A stretch of 64,000 nt of DNA from Atriophallophorus winterbourni (taxonomy: Eukaryota > Platyhelminthes > Trematoda > Plagiorchiida > Microphallidae). Below are positions 31,847 to 44,183 of the stretch, piece by piece. Location of the stretch: NCBI GenBank assembly GCA_013407085.1, contig JACCGJ010001312.1, positions 186,001 to 250,000 of the forward strand, written 5' to 3'. A program made the translations under genes and the position numbers. Below the pieces are notes generated by a model. The model worked only from the letters and a program-made list of their open reading frames with translations, made no database searches and was not told where the DNA came from. Numbering within the stretch: the stretch's first letter is position 1; every line of letters begins with the position of its first letter.

Positions 31847-32319
31847 GTAAATATATTATCTGAATAAAACGTTTTTTTATGAAAAGCTATATATATTGTT
31901 GCTTTTGAATATCCATAATTCATTAAAAGCACTCCATTGAACATTACATACAAAGTTTAATATTATTTGATACATTTTCACTTGTACGAATGTAACAAAA
32001 ATTACTTTAACTACTTCAACTTGATGAGATCAAATACCCAAAATACATTTGGGCAAAAGAGATGCGAACTCATAAAAAGGCCAATTTCATTGTTTTGAAC
32101 GGTTGACCTAGATCGACTGTGTGGATCTAATTTAGATGTTCCAGGAGTGTCTATTTCTGGATCAACCACAAGAGCTGTAATCCTGACTCAAGACACAAAA
32201 TGCAAGGATTCATGGTATAAAAAGCTCGTAGCTGTACAGCGCCACAAGTTATTCGTATAAGGACAAAAAATAAATATACAAAATGAATGGAGGCACTAGG
32301 AAGATCGACAGTTTTGTAG

Positions 32320-32346
32320 TTAGAAAAAATGTCTTGTCTTATCTCG
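32320..32346 (+). CDS. Weak candidate micro-exon, 27 nt
   Basis: TTTTGTAG, then 27 nt reading R-K-N-V-L-S-Y-L in phase 1, then GTATGA. The acceptor tract is poor. Kept as a low-confidence member of the series. Confidence 0.2.
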
Positions 32347-33204
32347 GTATGATGGAAAAATTTTCATTCGGATAAAGATAATATTATATAAACGGATGTA
32401 GGGTGAAATTACTACGCATAAATATATCTAATGTTTTCCTGGGACATCTTTTACTGGTTAAAAGCATTGTGTGGGTCATTCACATAGTTTTGGATGAGCT
32501 ATGCCGTTAGATTTTGTTCCATTGAAAACCAAGACCACGAGTTGGTCCTTTGATCGTGCCCAAATCACAGTCATATTTAAAGCAAGAGATATAAGGTTTA
32601 TTATATGTCGATATTTCCAAGATAGATCTTAATACGTTGAAATTAACTGACGGCTTTCTTCCTTGCCTAAAATAAAAATGGGTGTTTCAAGGAATAATAA
32701 TTTTTCCAGCTTTTTTCAGCATACGCGAGTGCCATTTCACAGTCACACTGAAAATGTCTCGCTCGATAACGCGACGTAGATTTTTTAGCATGCAATAAAC
32801 AATAACGACGCCGCTTCTATAGATCAAATTCCGATTTGTTAAGAAAAAAGCTTTAACTCAATCCCAAGTTACAGCTGAATGAGTGTTTACTAATCTGCGT
32901 AATAAACGAAGCAAGCATCATGCAATAGTCTGACTATATCTAAACTTATGTTCACCAAATTTTCTAGACAGTAACGTATCCAAGATTCACCATTTCTGAC
33001 CACCTTAATCATATTTAATATCATATCGTTCTTTTTCTCATGTATGGTAAAACCCACACTTTTGAATCAAATAAGCTAATAGCATATATTATAATTATTT
33101 ATTTAATAAAATTAAAAAAATTATGATTTAAAAATTTCACAGTTAATGGTAAGCATTTTTTTGATTGCAATTCTACATTGTTAATAATTAAGTGACAATT
33201 TATA

Positions 33205-33600
33205 TTTGCATGCTTTTCCACCAGATATATACCACGAGCGGTTGGAGCTGCTTACGCTCAACAGTTTGGGACAGCACAATCATGATCCGCATGCTCTTTA
33301 AAGATTGGACGAATTGAAAACTCGTTGTGCTTGTATGCCCCGTTGCTACGACCAACCTTTTCAATCACGTGTACCAACATACACTCGACTAATTTGTTGG
33401 CCAATTTAATGAGCGAAAATGCTCATTTGTATGCATTTACATCACACACATACCACGTGCCATTTGCAATCCGTGCTATTTGTATATATCCGTTAGTAGT
33501 AGTAATTTCAGGATACGCATGCGGTTGAAATGATGAAATAATAGAAACCAAAGCGCGAAATGCCAGATCCAAGAATTGCAGCATCAGTCAGCATATTGTT
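33205..33600 (+). repeat. Two tandem copies of the ~220 bp repeat
   Basis: Units at about 33205 and 33420 have TTTGCATGC, CCACGAGCGGTTGGAGCTGC or CCACGTGCCATTTGCAATCC, CATCAGG-type segments and CGCATGC..TTGAA. They are diverged but in the same order as the 30-kb copies. Confidence 0.6.
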
Positions 33601-33679
33601 TTATAACTCTATTGCATTTTTCGTACAAGTTTTTCATATGTGTTATGTTAACTGAAATATATTTTGATATATAAAACAG

Positions 33680-33694
33680 ACCATCCTGAATTGG
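33680..33694 (+). CDS. Candidate micro-exon, 15 nt, phase 1
   Basis: ACCATCCTGAATTGG lies between ATATATAAAACAG and the consensus donor GTATGTT. It is open in phase 1 as H-P-E-L. The acceptor is moderate and the donor is good. Confidence 0.4.
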
Positions 33695-34497
33695 GTATGT
33701 TCGTTGTCGACAAAGACAAATTAAATGTGCATATATATCAAATTTTTTTCATTCTTTTATTCCGGCTGATTCAAGCGTACGAAGATGATTGCTTGTTAGG
33801 ATGGAACGTATTCAGATAATCGATCTTGGAGAAACCATTGATTCCATTATTGTCACTTTCAACCTTGACTTATTTTGTGAGAGATATATTTTCTACACAA
33901 ATATAATTTCCTAAATGAGATATCCTACAAAAAATTCAAACATTCCATTTCACAGACGTTGCCGTATACTTTTCGACCCTATATTATTTTGATAAACGTT
34001 TTAATATAAGTCAAATCATACTAGCATTTTCAATGAGTTTTATTTACGAGGGATCGTGACACGTTCTCTCATTACTTTATTCCGGATGGATAACTTCCAT
34101 TAATTGCATGACCATCTAAGTTTTGCCAATATTTTCCTTTAAATGGAGGTTCATTCTAAACCACATCGATTTTTCATGTTGATAGTTGTACAATACAATA
34201 ATTAAATCATATGAATATTTTATCCGCTCAGTTATACGATCACTTTATAAAAATGTGATATATTTTTATGCAGTTGATATGATTGTAATTTATGTCAATT
34301 TTATTTTCACGTCGGACATTTTTATTCTATTTTGTGAACACAATCAATATCTCTTTGCAATATAAAAATAATCTGGGCAATCGAAATATTACTCTTTTCA
34401 CCTTATACATGCACCACAGATGTAACGCAACAATGTATGTTTTCGAAACCATATAATGTTATAACTGAATAATAATAGTTTTAACTATTTTCTGTAG

Positions 34498-34518
34498 GTG
34501 ACATATTTATTATGTGTC
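34498..34518 (+). CDS. Candidate micro-exon, 21 nt, phase 1
   Basis: The strong acceptor TTTAACTATTTTCTGTAG precedes 21 nt reading D-I-F-I-M-C in phase 1. The donor GTGTAA is weak. Its D-I-F..C core resembles the next candidate (F-F-D-I-F-T-C-N), suggesting a possible exon duplication. Confidence 0.3.
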
Positions 34519-35476
34519 GTGTAATAACCGCAATGTATTCATCTTATAGTTACCTACAAAGAACAGAATATAACGAGTAAGCTCATTTCTGAGGTGATGA
34601 AACAAACTTTACCGCATGAAAATAGACCTAAGCCCCTCGTCAAATGTAGAAATTTACGATTTTCTCATTTTGTCCTATGAGATTCGATGATGAAAGCCTA
34701 ATAATATTGTGGAGTTTTATTATTCTGGGTTTCGGAATGATTGTCTAATGACGGTTCGCGCCGCAATTTCTTCAGTTGAATGTGATGATTGACAACGTCA
34801 ATCGCTTCGTACTATGTGCATTTTATTATTATACGTTAATCGAGCCATGTATGGTGAGCGCTTGAACAGTGCCGGTTTGCACGGAACCGAATGACAAATT
34901 AGATCAAATTGATGACCAGGAGAGATATTCAAAGTTATTTAATTTCGAGGATCAATGGTGTAATTGTTTGTTTTGTCTATGTAAAATAGACGTGTGTTTT
35001 GTTGTTTGTCCTGTGCGTAGAAGACGTCTTTGGCTTCTTATGAATTGCGGAATTTGTCGGTGAACGCGAATGGTCTTTGGACAGTTTTATTTCAAGGAAC
35101 AATAGAGACACGATTGATGCCTGCGCACAACGAGAGGCTGTTGTTGTACCGCTAAAATGATGAAACCAAACCCATTAAAAGATTTTTTCAACCTGACAGA
35201 TGTTGACGTGAAATGGCCAGACGCAATCATTTCAGGCTTCTCTCTACTCAACCGCTACAATATGAGTGAGAAAACCCCATCGTAGTATATCTTATCACTA
35301 ACATATATATGTAAAAGACGTATTATCGCTATTCAATGCAATGTTGGATGCAACGTGTCAGTGTTATTTTGATGGTATCCTATGTATCAAGCGAAAGACA
35401 GAGGGACAGGTATATTTTTGAAAATTCTCATGTAAGTTATTATTTTTCGTATAGAAACTGTTATATTTTATTTCAG

Positions 35477-35503
35477 TATTCTTCGATATATTCACCTGCA
35501 ACA
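35477..35503 (+). CDS. Candidate micro-exon, 27 nt, phase 1
   Basis: The strong acceptor TTATATTTTATTTCAG and donor GTACGTT flank 27 nt, F-F-D-I-F-T-C-N in phase 1. It is the last well-supported member of the series. Confidence 0.45.
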
Positions 35504-35769
35504 GTACGTTAAAGATTTCGCAAGAATGTGTTGACTATTTCAATGGCATTTTAATCGTAAATTCATTCCAAATTACATCTATAGCCAGTTTTGCGAGAAA
35601 AAATCGATTGATTTCGAACTGTAAAATTTTCGTGAATATCCTTGCTGAAGTTGTCAACGGTATAATAAAAATGTTCATTTTCATACTTCAACGGTACTGG
35701 ATCGTAGCAACTAAAACAAATCGAGCAAAATGATCCAAGCAAAGTTTTTCAAATTAAGTTCGATGAAAG

Positions 35770-36500
35770 TATTGTGGTGCTCACATCCCCAACCGTTACA
35801 CACCATTACCAATTTCTGACTGTTTACCTTCATCAGGTGGAGACAGTAAGATCAGGTTCAGTGAGCCTTGAAAGTTCGATGACGTTCTATTAGATGAAAT
35901 TTAAATAACTTATTTGCCAACAATGTCATCCAAAGGTCACCGATCATATTATGATACCAAAAGTAGTGATCAAATTCAAAGCTAAATAGGACAACCCAGA
36001 ACGAAGTCTAACATGAAGCATGATGACCCAAAACGATTTTAAAAAAAACTGACGGCCAAAATATGTGAAAGCAAACAAGTACAACAGCCCAGAAGCATTT
36101 TGAACTTTAAATGCTCGTAATAGAGTCATTTAACGAAATTAAGTTCAACACAAATAATACTTAAAATTGTAATAATTTTCGATCAAATTATAAAACGAAA
36201 TTTGCAAACATTCTGAAGAATTTTGAAACTTAGCTGATCGATGCACTATGACCTGAAAAATTAACGATACACTTTTGTAGTCATATTCACAACACGCGAT
36301 GGAACAAGTAAGTAACAGATGAAGATCATTTGCATGCGTTTACCGTACATCCCATGAGTGGCTTAGTGCTGTTAGCACTTATCAGGTTGTAACAATACGA
36401 TCAGTATCAACACGTTTTGTAACCGTACAGGAATGGTAAATAATTTGCACTTGTATGCCGCTGTCGAACAAGGTTGTCACGACAAACTTGTTCAATCTTT
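35770..36500 (+). repeat. Two further copies of the ~220 bp repeat
   Basis: About 35770-35930 (CTTCATCAGGTGGAGACAGTAAGATCAGG) and about 36325-36500 (TTTGCATGCG, CTGTTAGCACTTATCAGGTTG, AATTTGCACTTGTATGCCGC). The sequence between them is plain AT-rich DNA. Confidence 0.65.
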
Positions 36501-36524
36501 GATGAACTTATTTCACATTTTTAG

Positions 36525-36577
36525 GGAATTTCTTGTGTCTAATCCAATCATCACCATCTGAACGCCAATGGAAATAA
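36525..36577 (+). CDS. Possible short terminal exon
   Basis: The strong acceptor TTATTTCACATTTTTAG is followed by a phase-1 frame of 16 codons (N-F-L-C-L-I-Q-S-S-P-S-E-R-Q-W-K) and TAA. It could end the micro-exon series well before the 52-kb candidate. No convincing polyadenylation signal lies within 200 bp, although AATAAAT occurs at about 36861. Confidence 0.2.
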
Positions 36578-36759
36578 CTAAGGCATTCAGCAAGCAGATA
36601 GCGTGTGGCTCAGAGAAACGGTATGACTCAAAAACACCGTACAACTACTTTTTCCTAGACGTTTCCGTGTTAGAACGGAATCATCGCCTACTATACAAAA
36701 TTGTGTCGCTACAATTTGCAATTATTCGAACTGACTCAAATACCTGCATTTCAAACGTC

Positions 36760-39700
36760 TAGCGATCACATTAACCAAAAAAATTTCACATCAAATTTGG
36801 ATGTTATAATATAATGCTCGAAATTTTTGTACGCCAATTTCGAGCTATGATCTACTGGGAATAAATTTCATCATCAATATAAAATCGTTTTTCTGGTACA
36901 CGAGGAAATCAATCGAATCCAACTATAAATATACGCTGAATTTTCAATGGAGCTCGAACTTGTTTTCTTGTGGAAACACGTAAATCAATAAATTGAACGA
37001 TGAAGGTGAGGGCAATCATTCAGATGTGGATTCCATAGCAGAATTACTACCAATTGAATCAGTTTTTGGAAAGAAGTATGTGAAATATAGCAGGTGAACA
37101 GTACGGAATGGGGTGATATACAAGAGAAAATGAAGACAGAAATTCTCTTTGACTCAACGCCAAGAGACCAATGCCGAAAAGCGTTAAATGAAATCCTCCG
37201 AACTTCAGTAAATTAAGTATAAAGGCGATGAGTCCAAGTAAAGTTAAAGGATATGGTGACGCCCAGATACTTGACGTATATCACTCTACTCAGGTCTGTG
37301 GACTTAATTCAAGACAAATTAAGATCAGTGAAACAGCTTCACGATGTTCACTGAGAAGATTACTGTACAAACTATCGTTCATCTTTCGAGCAAATTCAGA
37401 TATTGATATTGCGGTAGTGCGTTTGAAAACGTGAAAAAGTGCGAAATTATCTGTTTACGTTTCTCTAGTTTACACAGGTTTTTCCAATGCGATTTTACGA
37501 GCATTCAGATGGTCTCATTTGCAAAAGGTGCAACATTCATGAGTACCATCAATTTGAGCTACTAAAGTCAATATCAATGAATCAATTGCGAGTCTGCATT
37601 GTATTACTTACGCTAGAATATTACTTAACAATAAACATTGTACCAAATTTCGAAACTACACAGTGACATTCCTGGTAGTATTGATTTTCACCATCTCAAA
37701 TGAATTCGAGTTATAGAAATACTCACCGTTACATTAGTCGATGCTTCCCTTTGACTTGAATTTAATTTCTCAACATGTTTACTAATCGATATCTTCAAAT
37801 AAAACATTCCGAAATTTCCTAACCGGAGAAACTTCGCTCTCCTAATTTTGACTGATATATCTCTGTTAGTCAGTAAACTTGATTTGATCGATAATCAACT
37901 GACTAGATAAAACTTTCGTGCACACTCAAGTGGACAATACTCGAACCTGTTCTCTAGTGATATGTTGACAGCAACGACAATTTTAACAATAACTTGTGAA
38001 ATATTTTTCTCGCTGAAATTAGAAATGTCAAAATTTGGCGAATCGAAATTTACTGATTCCCTGCCCTGGTCAGACGAAAGCACACAACACCAAAATGATC
38101 GTTAGACTCGTGTTATAAAATTGAATAAAAATATCGGAACCATTTGTACTAACTCACCAAACAACAGCGTAGAAAGTTTGGAATTCCGAATTTAGAGTTT
38201 GCAATCCGCTCGATGGGAAGGTAGCGCTTGTGTTTATTCAGGGAATGTGGGTAGGTACATTTTTTTCACATTTTGCTATTAGTGATTTGAATAATTTATA
38301 GGAATGCACACGTGATATCTTCTCCATCAAGACTAATGCATGAGCAAATTAATTTATAAATAATGAAATATGCATTTCAGAATCCAACGCGTAAATTAGG
38401 ACTCTCCATTATCGCGTCGATTGATTCAAGAGAAAAGAGATTTTCAAAACTAACATTCACATCCGATTATTGTTTGTCATATTAATTTCATATTCACATA
38501 AAGTTATTGCCAGGCACATCATCTGTCAAATAAAATAGCTTTTCGTTCATTGAAGCTTGAATTTTCTAACGAATTATAAGGTTAAACGGAATAGATTAAT
38601 GGGATACGCAACCGAATTAACATAACTGTGATCATTTTCACCATCGCTTATCAACGGAACATAATTAATTATAATTTCGAGTTTTTAACATAGAATAGTA
38701 TCTCTCAAAACTGTCTCTATCGTTCGAATTCTATGTATGGTATATGTCTTTGCTGAGATAAAAGTGATTGGCTTTATTGATAAAATTCTAATCAATCTTT
38801 TCAAATAGAAAACGTATGTAAAACGGTACGTTAAAAAATAATCGGAGATGATTTTATGAATTTATGTGATCGATATTTCGCTATCATACATATACAACGC
38901 AGTCACATGATGATCTCATGATTTACAGTGATTTTCAAGGTTTATCATTCTGATTTATTTGTACCAATCTATTATATATTGTTAACGGCGATAGGCATCA
39001 CATGGTCCGTTATCAGATTTCGCAGACTGTCGATGTGTTACACGTTCAGCAGCCGAGAGTGGTATTTTTTGCTTTCCCAAAATTAGAGAAACGAAGCAAA
39101 TGTAGAGAGCTGTTCTGCATCATAGTTGAACTTGTTTGTAGTACAAGTGTAGATCGTCCAATAGTTGATTACTTAATTTCGATTCGCAATAGAGTAGAAC
39201 TTTTGGAATATTACCTTTCTCCTTGCGGAATCCTTAGGAAGATTCCGTGAAAAGCCTACCAGCTAATTTTTGTGTTTGGTTGTTCAACTTCGCTAATAGA
39301 AATAAAAGTAAATATTTATCGCTAATTCTTCCATTCCGGTAAATTATGATCATTCTCAAATTACTTTATTATTCTGATATCTCACAATCCGCCTGGGAAA
39401 GACCACTGCCAACCTCAAGGAAGCAATAAATAAGATGGATGTATTAAGGAAATTTAATTAGTCTCGTCATGAGTGTGATGAGTTTTTATGTTCGCAACGT
39501 TTAACAATCACTTGACAGTTCTAATTGCTTACGGTAAATCTGTTACATATTTGAAGAATAAAGTAGGGACGTGCTTACCAGAATAACCCTTAATATAGTG
39601 GCTTATGGGAAATCGTTTTAGTTGAACCAAGACATTGACGCAGACAAGGAAATTTAAAATTATCTTCAGCGTTTTAATAATCGTGTTTAAAATTGGTCCA

Positions 39701-40109
39701 ATATTAATTTGAGTAATAAAAAGACGTGTTCAAGAACTTAATTTTATTTGATACCCGGAGGCAAAATTTGATGTTCTTTTGAAATCTAGAAATAGAACTA
39801 TTTCTTTTTTTGAACTGTATAATTGATTTAATCTCAGATATCATACAATGGCAAAACCGAGGCGGAAACGAGACTTTAAAGGGACAATGTGATAAAATTT
39901 GAGTTGAATGGCATAAATTTGAAAATAATAAAAAAATTGTTTTCACATTCGTGATTATTTATTCCGGTTGGGGAAATCTTGCATTTATGTAACGTATAAA
40001 TATTGTGAATAAAACTGGGACAGTGGTACGATTTATGGAGTCATAACAAGATTAATATTCCTATGGTAATTGTTAAGCTTGTTGCATTTTAGAACATTGA
40101 AAACGTTGA
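36760..40109. other. AT-rich, no gene seen
   Basis: About 3.3 kb with only short unremarkable frames (for example 39002-39250, 82 codons, no domain). An acceptor-like TGCATTTCAG at 38382-38391 is followed by a donor at a non-multiple-of-three distance (10 nt). Confidence 0.4.
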
Positions 40110-41400
40110 ATTGTCTTGAAATGTTTAGTGGCAACATCGTTTTGATAGGGTTGTTTCATAAAAGATGTTCGAATTAATTAAAATCAGAGACCGAAATTTC
40201 TCTTTGAAAAACGTTGGTGTCTATTGCATCAATATGTCGAACACAAAAATAAAAATATTCTTTCCAATTGATTTCTAAGATACTTTAGTTGACAAATAAA
40301 TTATGACAGATATTTCCTCATAAATATTCCTTTACAAGCGAAAGAGTAAAAACAAATAACAAGGATGAAGAAGGGAGAACTTAATCAAAAACTATTCGAT
40401 CTAACGCAGGGCAAAAAAGGAAGGATACGTAATTAATTGATTGAAAGTTTGAGCTAGGAATTCCGGTTAGAATATTGAGTACAGTGATTCCCAGATTCTG
40501 ATCAATTTACTCTGAATCCAGGCAGGTCGCTTTTTCCCCATTTTGTTAACGGTAATACACGAAACAATGAGAAGGACAGCACTCAGCTTAGTGGAATTTT
40601 CATTTATTGAGGTTACATAGATATTTTATTAACTTTTCGTAGATAAATCACATCTCATTTTTACGTCACCCGAGTATCAGTGGCTAAACGTTTTACGTGG
40701 ATTTCAGAAATCATATAAGCTTATTGAAATGAAAAATGCTACAGAAACTGCCATGAGGAGGACTGTTGTAAGAGTTGGGTGCTCTGAAAAAAGTAAACCC
40801 CTGAGTTCAACGCGACGCGATCTATATCTCTATTATTTTCGTTTCAAACTGATGATGTTATGAAGTGTAAAACTCTCTGAATTTTGGAACGAATTTGTTT
40901 TGGAAGAAAATGAAATTCAACAGCTACCAAATCCTCTTACATAACATTCTGTGGATTGAAAACACAACGGCGTCAAATTTAAAACAATTTTTGTAGGTAA
41001 ACTAGCTGCTAACATAGTAGAGGTTAATTTATGTATACGATGAAAAACATGCTCTCCAACAAACGCGGAAATATTTTGATGAGATTTGAGAACGGTGTAT
41101 TTTAATTATTTTAAACCATCAGAGGTCGTGTCAAACTACGGTAAAATATCGAAGGTTATCGGTTTAGTAAACATACGTCAACGAAACTCTCATGAAAATA
41201 AATTGACTGTATCAGCTCTTGGTTTCGAGCTCTTCTTTCTTAATGGGCTATTTGATGGCCTCAGTATACCGATGGTATATGGTACATAGTTTCATCTTCA
41301 TCATTTTATGAAACTTCATTCAGTTTAAAATGCGAATGACTTGATAACTTGCCTAAAATCCGATCAGCCATACCCACCATTTTTTAATGTGCTCAAGATC
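40110..41400 (-). repeat. Dispersed repeat, inverted partner of 5.3-6.53 kb
   Basis: Reverse complement of the first copy with even divergence. The block near 40935-40960 lacks six bases relative to copy 1 (GTTATGTAAGAGG versus GTTATGTCATTCTAAGAGG on the sense strand). Its right end merges into element C. Confidence 0.7.
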
Positions 41401-43078
41401 ATCGCTACGCGCGGTTGGAATAATTTTGAACTCCCATAATTTGAGCATAACTGGCATAGTTTTCAGCTGATCGGTTTTGATCACGAACGTTTGTCACGAC
41501 GGATCTTCTCATATATGAATTATCCATCTAGGACGTTTCGTTTTTGGTGTTTGTCACCCGTCGATTTTCTGCAATCCGGTCGTTGATTTGAATCGACTAT
41601 GTTTTTTACTGCTGTTCGATCCATTCGTTGGTGTTTACCACTGTCGGAAAATACTAGAAAAAATACTCAACTTGAAATCAATTTCACGCTAATGTTCTCC
41701 CCGGGATGCTGATAAATTCGCGGCTAAATCGGGTGACGAAATATTCCAGCAACTCTTTATTTTCCGTGAACTCCGCAGAATACCGCGCAGTCCAACCACA
41801 GTCGTATCGTTTTTTGTGATCTGATTTCTACTATTGGTTGGTCTGTTAACATGAAACGATATTATGTTCGCGAATCTCGCATCTTCTGCAAGATAGTCGT
41901 AAGTGGTAAGGTCAAGTCTGACACGTGTCGCAACTGTTTTCAAATTTGTCACGCAAAATTTGAAATATCATTGACACCGGATGCGATATTCATCCTGAAT
42001 GAGAAAACATGCCTGGTGTAAGCTGCGTGTGAAAAATTGTCGAACCAAACCAAATGCAGATTTAGCTGCTCGAACAAGTGTTTAGCAAAACAACTTTGAT
42101 GATCGGATGCTGAGCTAATGTCTCCTCATACAAATGTTGAAGGCATCGGTAGAGAATCCGATCTCCGCTCAGAATTCATCAATTTACCTGTATAAGTTTT
42201 GATAAATCAGACGTAACACCATTCAGATAAAAGCTGCATCTTCGCAGGTCATTTAACGCAAAGGTTCAGCTGTTGTGAATGTGCCGGAGAATCTGGAAGA
42301 GCGTTCTTTTCATTAAGACGCAACCTTTAAAAATGCGACTGTTAACGACCTGTCTGCCTTGAACTTCGATGATCCGCAAATATTTACGGCGCCTATCTAC
42401 AAGAACCTATAGTTTCAGTGAAAACCATAAGCTTAAATACCAAAAGCCACGGTGCAAAATACTCCTAAAATGGACACGATACGTATTCGATTTAAGGCAG
42501 TTAAAACGTCCCGTGACCATCGAAAGCGGCAGACACATAGTGTAGGTTCGCTACATGGACTAGGCGTGGTTTGCACCTATATAAAAGATACGAGCGCCAC
42601 TTTACTAGGGGATGCTGAAGCGCGATAATAAGAATAAAGAATGTTGTGTAGCAGCATGGACTTGGAGCCAGTTGAACACCATTCATTGATACGACTGAAT
42701 CGTGAACCGACTTAGTAACAGCTCGACCAGCCTAGACTACGCAAAATCACGATTAACTCCAAAAGGTTTCTAGATAATATCTTAATATGGGCCCTAAGCC
42801 ACTTAAAATAAAGTTATTGCGTAAAGATATTTTGGACCAGGTCAAATCTTGTTAGGAAACTAGCCGGAAACTTATGCCACGAGAATTTATACTAAGCGCA
42901 TCGAAACATCATATTAGAGCGAAAGAGGCACCACCGAGTCCACTTAAAACACCACCAAGTCAATCAGTAGTTGACGTGTCAGAAAAACATGCACTATAGA
43001 TCAGTGTATTGCAACAGTATAAGCTCTAAACGATCAGGCATAATTACAAGCCATTAACGTTCAAATGCCGATTCTTGA

Positions 43079-43520
43079 GTGGTCGGCCAGACAGATATTC
43101 TGAACTCCGCTAGCCTCCTTTCCCATATACCATCCTTGTTGAGAAAACCTTCTTTGCAATTCCTCTGCACCAACGCGTGTGTTTTGGAAACAAAATCCAT
43201 TAACTGTGTGCAGTTTGTCTACAATGATCACAAGACATCAGATAAAACTTGGCTGCAGACTGACCAAACGAATAGTGAACTTGAGTTTCCCGAAATGTCA
43301 CTCATTCGCGATTACCGTGAAACCGGAGGAGGTGGAGGAGTAGCTTTGTATTATAGCCAAAAATACTCTGTACCGTGAGATTACCGATCAATACAGCGTT
43401 TAACAGGATACACTCTCGTGCTCAGTCTGATTAATTAGCGGTGAAGTCTATGTTTTGGGAGTAATATATCACCCACGGTCTGCACAGAAACTTACAACCT
43501 GACCATACTCGACAGACTTC
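43079..43520 (+). pseudogene. Endonuclease N-terminal remnant of element C
   Basis: Reads LSHIPSLLRKPSLQFLCTNA, then NSELEFPEMSLIRDYRETGG, GGGVALYYSQKY; the GGGVAL motif is the clearest mark. Decayed continuation codes for the VYVLGVIYHPRSA-type motif and TILDRL near 43.5 kb. The frame is broken by stops. Confidence 0.65.
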
Positions 43521-43554
43521 GCATGGTTAAATTCAACTTAATTAAATCTAATTC

Positions 43555-44160
43555 AATCTAATGGTTAAAAAAGCTGGTTCCGGGTGTTATTCCTGTGAAT
43601 CGTTTATTCAGGGGATGGTTGGGGGTATGCCGTATATTAAACATAAGAATCAGGTCAACTCTAAAACGGCAGTAGCGATGTTCGGAAAGATTGAGACTTG
43701 TTATACGATCTTCGTACTGTTTGTGCTTTAAACCACATACGCGTTTGGTGGTTCGATAATATATTTTTCGGAAGAGGCTTATGTACTCCTGTAGCCAGGG
43801 TGACCAAGCCTGCAACGCATACTCCATTGTTGACCTCAAGTACGTAATAATTATTCGATGAACAGTTAGCTTCGTGAAACTCCCGAACTCGTGTTTCAGC
43901 AGAATCAGTACTCTTGACGTCTTTCATTAAACTGATGTGGCGTTATGTGACCGTTTCACAATGCTGCGCTTCCACACACCCATATCCTTCTCATTGTTAG
44001 TGATTTCAAGAATATAGGAACCAAGTGTGTGAAAGAACTCGAAATATCTTCCAACAGTCAACACCTTGCATTTTCTGACATTGATAGGTAGTTAATTTCT
44101 AACTGACCAGTTCCGTAAGGCATTTAGTTACAGCTCAAGTTGTCTGCAATCAGCTGGTTA
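43555..44160 (-). mobile_element. CR1-like RT fragment nested in element C (element C2)
   Basis: On minus: DMGVWKRS (about 43.98 kb), ITYLRSTMEYALQAWSPWLQ (about 43.83 kb), IYYRTTKRVCGLKHKQYEDR, LSEHRYCRFRVDLILMFNIR, then HPLNKRF, a stop and a tail with CTTTTTTAACCATTAGATTG. It lacks the last part of ORF2. Its 3' tail end is at about 43520-43555, and it separates the two endonuclease halves of element C. Confidence 0.75.
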
Positions 44161-44183
44161 ATTCCAGATTCACTTGCGGATTT

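Noticed and set aside
33953..33960. Micro-exon after CATTCCATTTCACAG (8 nt to GTATAC)
   Set aside because: Its length is not a multiple of three and the donor is weak, so it does not fit the series. It also shows that decent acceptors occur by chance here.
34600..35280. A solo LTR around 34.76-35.3 kb
   Set aside because: A TGTGATGATTGACAACG start is suggestive, but no matching end, duplicate or target-site duplication was found.
38392..38401. Micro-exon after TGCATTTCAG (10 nt to GTAAAT)
   Set aside because: Not symmetric, and outside the well-supported cluster.
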